64,000 nucleotides of DNA from HXMU1420-13 sp965229525 (GTDB lineage: Bacteria; Bacteroidota; Rhodothermia; Balneolales; Balneolaceae): contig OZ245886.1 of NCBI GenBank assembly GCA_965229525.1, positions 1,736,001 through 1,800,000 of the forward strand. Direction: 5' to 3'. The position numbers and the translations under genes were made by a program. This document shows positions 61,682 to 64,000 of this stretch, in pieces. Below the pieces are notes generated by a model, which searched no databases, was not told where the DNA came from, and worked only from the letters and a program-made list of their open reading frames with translations. Numbering within the stretch: position 1 is the stretch's first letter; every line of letters starts with the position of its first letter.

Positions 61682-64000
61682 TTAAAGCTACTGAAAGAGT
61701 TCGGAGAGCGACGCCCGGTTTGTGATGATCCACGCTCAAGGTTTCTAAGCACCGGCAGTTTCTGGAACAAGCTTTGAATTTGTGAGCTGTTCACACTTAA
61801 TTTAAAGAAATAGTACTGATTCTCCCCAAATGGGCTGATTGTAAATGATAGATCCCAGCATTCCAGACTTCGATTTAAATTAAACTGAGAAGGCGTTAAT
61901 TCCTTTTCGATTAAATCATAACCCATTCGTGTTTGAAACCGCCATTTTGGTGTAAGGTTAAACGAAATATTCGAGGCCTCAATAGTTGAACGGCGCGTTG
62001 GTTTTTCGCCAAAATTATATCGCCATGAGTAGCTAAATTTCAGACCAAAACTCCATTGTGAATGTAATGGAGCAACTGGCTTATAACCAAAACCCGGATC
62101 AATAGCGGCAAAAATACCTTGATTAAAAGGATCGTACTCGCGACGATAAATTGGGGTGTAGGGCTCAACACCATTTCGCCCACCTTTGAAATTGGTACTG
62201 GCTGAAACAGTGAGTCTTTCCATTTGTGCAATTCGTCCATCCTCCCACAAAAAGCGATCGATTTTTCTCCCATTTTCATCTCTTTGATAAAAAGAAAAGT
62301 CAGCATTGGCACGTAGGTTTAGTCCTTCAAATGCTTTAGAAGAGATGTCTAAGTCCAGGTCGGCAAGATTTAGACTATCAGCAGCAAAATTGTATGAGGT
62401 GTTTAGTGAAAGGTTATCAATCAGTTTTAAATTCCTTTCATTGACTTCACCCGTTGAATCACGATCTATAATTTTTGTCTCGAATACATTTCGAATTCCT
62501 ATCCGTAGTGATCTGGATTCACCCCTTCCCGGGCCACTAAAAATTTCATCTTCGAAAATACTGTAAGTGAGTTCGTTACCCAGGGTGTCGCGCTCGATAG
62601 TTTTGTAAAAACCCCATTGTTCATCACTAAAATCAGGACGGTAACTTAACCCAAGAGTTGGAGAAAATGTATGACGAAAGCCTTCCAGTTTCCCGATTTT
62701 TCGATTTGAAAGTCCATAAATGGTAGTAGAAAAATTTAAGCCTGTGGAAAAATCTCGACCTGAAGCAAATCCGGGTATCTTTTCAGTTTCAACCTGATTG
62801 GTTTCTCGGTTTAGAGACTTACGGATAGATGATGGAAACCAATATTCATTATAACTGATGCTTGCAGATGTATTTATAAACTGACTTGGAATTAACCGAT
62901 TTACGCTAGCAGAAGTAGTATGTTGAATTCCCGCTCTAATATAATCATCATCGCCAGTAGCTTCTTCATAGAGGTCGCGATTTGTTAATGCCTCAAAAAA
63001 GGTGACTGTGGCAGTATCCGCATCAATAGGACGATAAGAAAAATCAGTATTCATCTTACTGTTATACTGAAAGGTTAAACTCTCATACCATTTCGGACTC
63101 CCGCTATTTCCAACACTTTGATTTTGAAAAGGAGAAATTGAACGTAATGTAAATGTAGAGTTAGGACCTCTTAGAGTTGTGCTATTATTCGAGAACTCTT
63201 GATTTAAACTTGCACTTGTGGAAAAATTAAACAAACGATCAGGATGATTGTACTTATAAGCTAATCTAGATTGTGAATTTGTTTCCGCAAGTTGATCAAT
63301 ATCGAAAGAATTCTCTTTGTAGAAATCCTTCGTTCGAATACTGATATTTGCATTTATACTGGCATAGGGAGAAATCGTCTGGTTATGTTGAAGTCCTATG
63401 GATCGATTTATTGTTCTCCCAAAACTAGGATCGGTTGGTTCCAAACCTTGGGATCTTGAATATCCAAGATTAAGTGACCCACTGTATAAATGTGAATTTC
63501 GATATTGGGTTGTATTCGTAAGAAAAAAGGTGCCGGAAGTATACAGATCGCCGGTAATTGAAGTTGTTATATAATCGTTGATGTATTGGAACCACCCCAC
63601 ATTATTTAGTCCAATTCCGCGCGTTGACTTTGCGTCAAAAACATAGGTGGGGGTTAATAAACCGGACTGTTTTTGTTCGATCCCCGACGGCACATACCCA
63701 AAAGGAAAAACAAGTGGGTAAGGGATATCCAAAATATACAGTCGAGCATTTGTAAAGAAAATCTCATCCTGATCTACCACTTTCATTCTCTCTGCTTTTA
63801 AATAGTAATAGAGATACTCTGGTGGGCAGGTAGAATAAATACCATCCTGAATAAATACTTCTGTTTCACTTACATTTTTTACCTGCGAGCCAATTAATTG
63901 GCCCTCACCTACGTTAATTCGAGCTTCTTCGAATTTTCCCTTTTGCGTTTGATAATTAAATAAAATTCTTCGACTTCTTATCTCATCACTTTCGCGAGTA
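61678..64000 (-). CDS. lptD: LptD-like LPS-assembly outer-membrane protein, 5' end outside window
   Basis: The frame is open from the right edge to the stop at 61678, about 774 residues without an N terminus. The ATG at 63786 is internal; the upstream residues continue the family pattern with GQLIGSQVKNVSETEVFI then DGIYSTCPPEYLYYYLKAE, the LptD N-terminal OstA-like region, and IPYPLVFPFGYVP at its end. The rest is a large barrel (RRSTIEASNISFNLTPKWRF, WDLSFTISPFGENQYYFFKL). LptD inserts lipopolysaccharide into the outer leaflet. Convergent with ribE. Confidence 0.9.
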   Translation of the reverse strand, partial: TRESDEIRSRRILFNYQTQKGKFEEARINVGEGQLIGSQVKNVSETEVFIQDGIYSTCPPEYLYYYLKAERMKVVDQDEIFFTNARLYILDIPYPLVFPFGYVPSGIEQKQSGLLTPTYVFDAKSTRGIGLNNVGWFQYINDYITTSITGDLYTSGTFFLTNTTQYRNSHLYSGSLNLGYSRSQGLEPTDPSFGRTINRSIGLQHNQTISPYASINANISIRTKDFYKENSFDIDQLAETNSQSRLAYKYNHPDRLFNFSTSASLNQEFSNNSTTLRGPNSTFTLRSISPFQNQSVGNSGSPKWYESLTFQYNSKMNTDFSYRPIDADTATVTFFEALTNRDLYEEATGDDDYIRAGIQHTTSASVNRLIPSQFINTSASISYNEYWFPSSIRKSLNRETNQVETEKIPGFASGRDFSTGLNFSTTIYGLSNRKIGKLEGFRHTFSPTLGLSYRPDFSDEQWGFYKTIERDTLGNELTYSIFEDEIFSGPGRGESRSLRIGIRNVFETKIIDRDSTGEVNERNLKLIDNLSLNTSYNFAADSLNLADLDLDISSKAFEGLNLRANADFSFYQRDENGRKIDRFLWEDGRIAQMERLTVSASTNFKGGRNGVEPYTPIYRREYDPFNQGIFAAIDPGFGYKPVAPLHSQWSFGLKFSYSWRYNFGEKPTRRSTIEASNISFNLTPKWRFQTRMGYDLIEKELTPSQFNLNRSLECWDLSFTISPFGENQYYFFKLSVNSSQIQSLFQKLPVLRNLERGSSQTGRRSPNSFSSFN

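Noticed and set aside
61678..63786. ATG 63786 as start of lptD
   Set aside because: The frame is open to the window edge and its upstream part holds the LptD N-terminal motifs.
1..64000. CRISPR array, prophage or insertion sequence
   Set aside because: No regularly spaced direct repeats, Cas, integrase, transposase or phage structural genes were seen.

Overview
The window comes from a Gram-negative member of the Bacteroidota/FCB group, most likely a marine Balneolales/Rhodothermota-type organism (inference). The support is a C-terminal type IX secretion sorting domain with the YPNPFNPTT signature on a secreted xylanase, a PorQ-like protein, LytTR/LytS regulators, DUF5916 and CarboxypepD_reg-like proteins, LptD and Mla genes for an outer membrane, and promoter-like sequences of the Bacteroidota form (TAnnTTTG). 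There are no rRNA genes, prophage, transposase or CRISPR array. One tRNA, tRNA-Leu(UAG), is present.

Layout. 0-4 kb: tail of an OsmC gene, an atypical Bcp/PrxQ-like peroxiredoxin, topA and an unknown gene. 4.1-5.7 kb: an AT-rich two-gene cassette, a predicted papain-like cysteine peptidase (TTG start) and a 56-aa peptide, closed by a strong terminator; this is the best candidate for an undescribed system. 5.8-10.6 kb (minus): dnaX-ybaB-recR followed by an M1 metallopeptidase. 10.7-22.8 kb: LytS/LytTR two-component pair with an outer-membrane-related protein, a DUF5916 barrel, an MBL hydrolase, a membrane LytTR regulator, an unknown barrel-like protein, a retropepsin-like lipoprotein, DoxX and a Tat-exported Gfo/Idh/MocA oxidoreductase. 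22.8-24.3 kb: two convergent MazF/PemK toxin modules with unrelated antitoxin folds, flanked by palindromic repeats. 24.4-28.8 kb: aminopeptidase P, thiamine pyrophosphokinase, NrnA, HtrA-like lipoprotein protease.

28.9-40.6 kb: a complete xylan locus: LacI regulator with palindromic sites on both sides, xylulokinase, xylose isomerase, a lipoprotein GH10 xylanase, a cytoplasmic GH3 enzyme, a GPH-family sugar transporter, a secreted GH10 xylanase with carbohydrate-binding and sorting domains, and aldose epimerase. The inferred route is extracellular cleavage, uptake of short xylosides, hydrolysis in the cytoplasm, then isomerisation and phosphorylation to xylulose 5-phosphate.

40.7-52.7 kb: assimilatory sulfate reductase, cutA, tRNA-Leu, tig-clpP-clpX, a histidine kinase, an ECF sigma factor, a CPBP protease, a LysM-RlpA protein, a TPR protein, aroC, a potassium channel with an altered filter, and porQ. 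52.8-64 kb: mlaE-mlaF-mlaD, a yefM-yoeB module, fhs, a membrane-anchored SurA/PpiD-like chaperone, ribD-ribE and lptD running off the right edge. Notable protein-level oddities are a DnaX without its zinc-binding cysteines, a ClpP with Asn where the catalytic Asp should be, and the channel filter TIGFTE.
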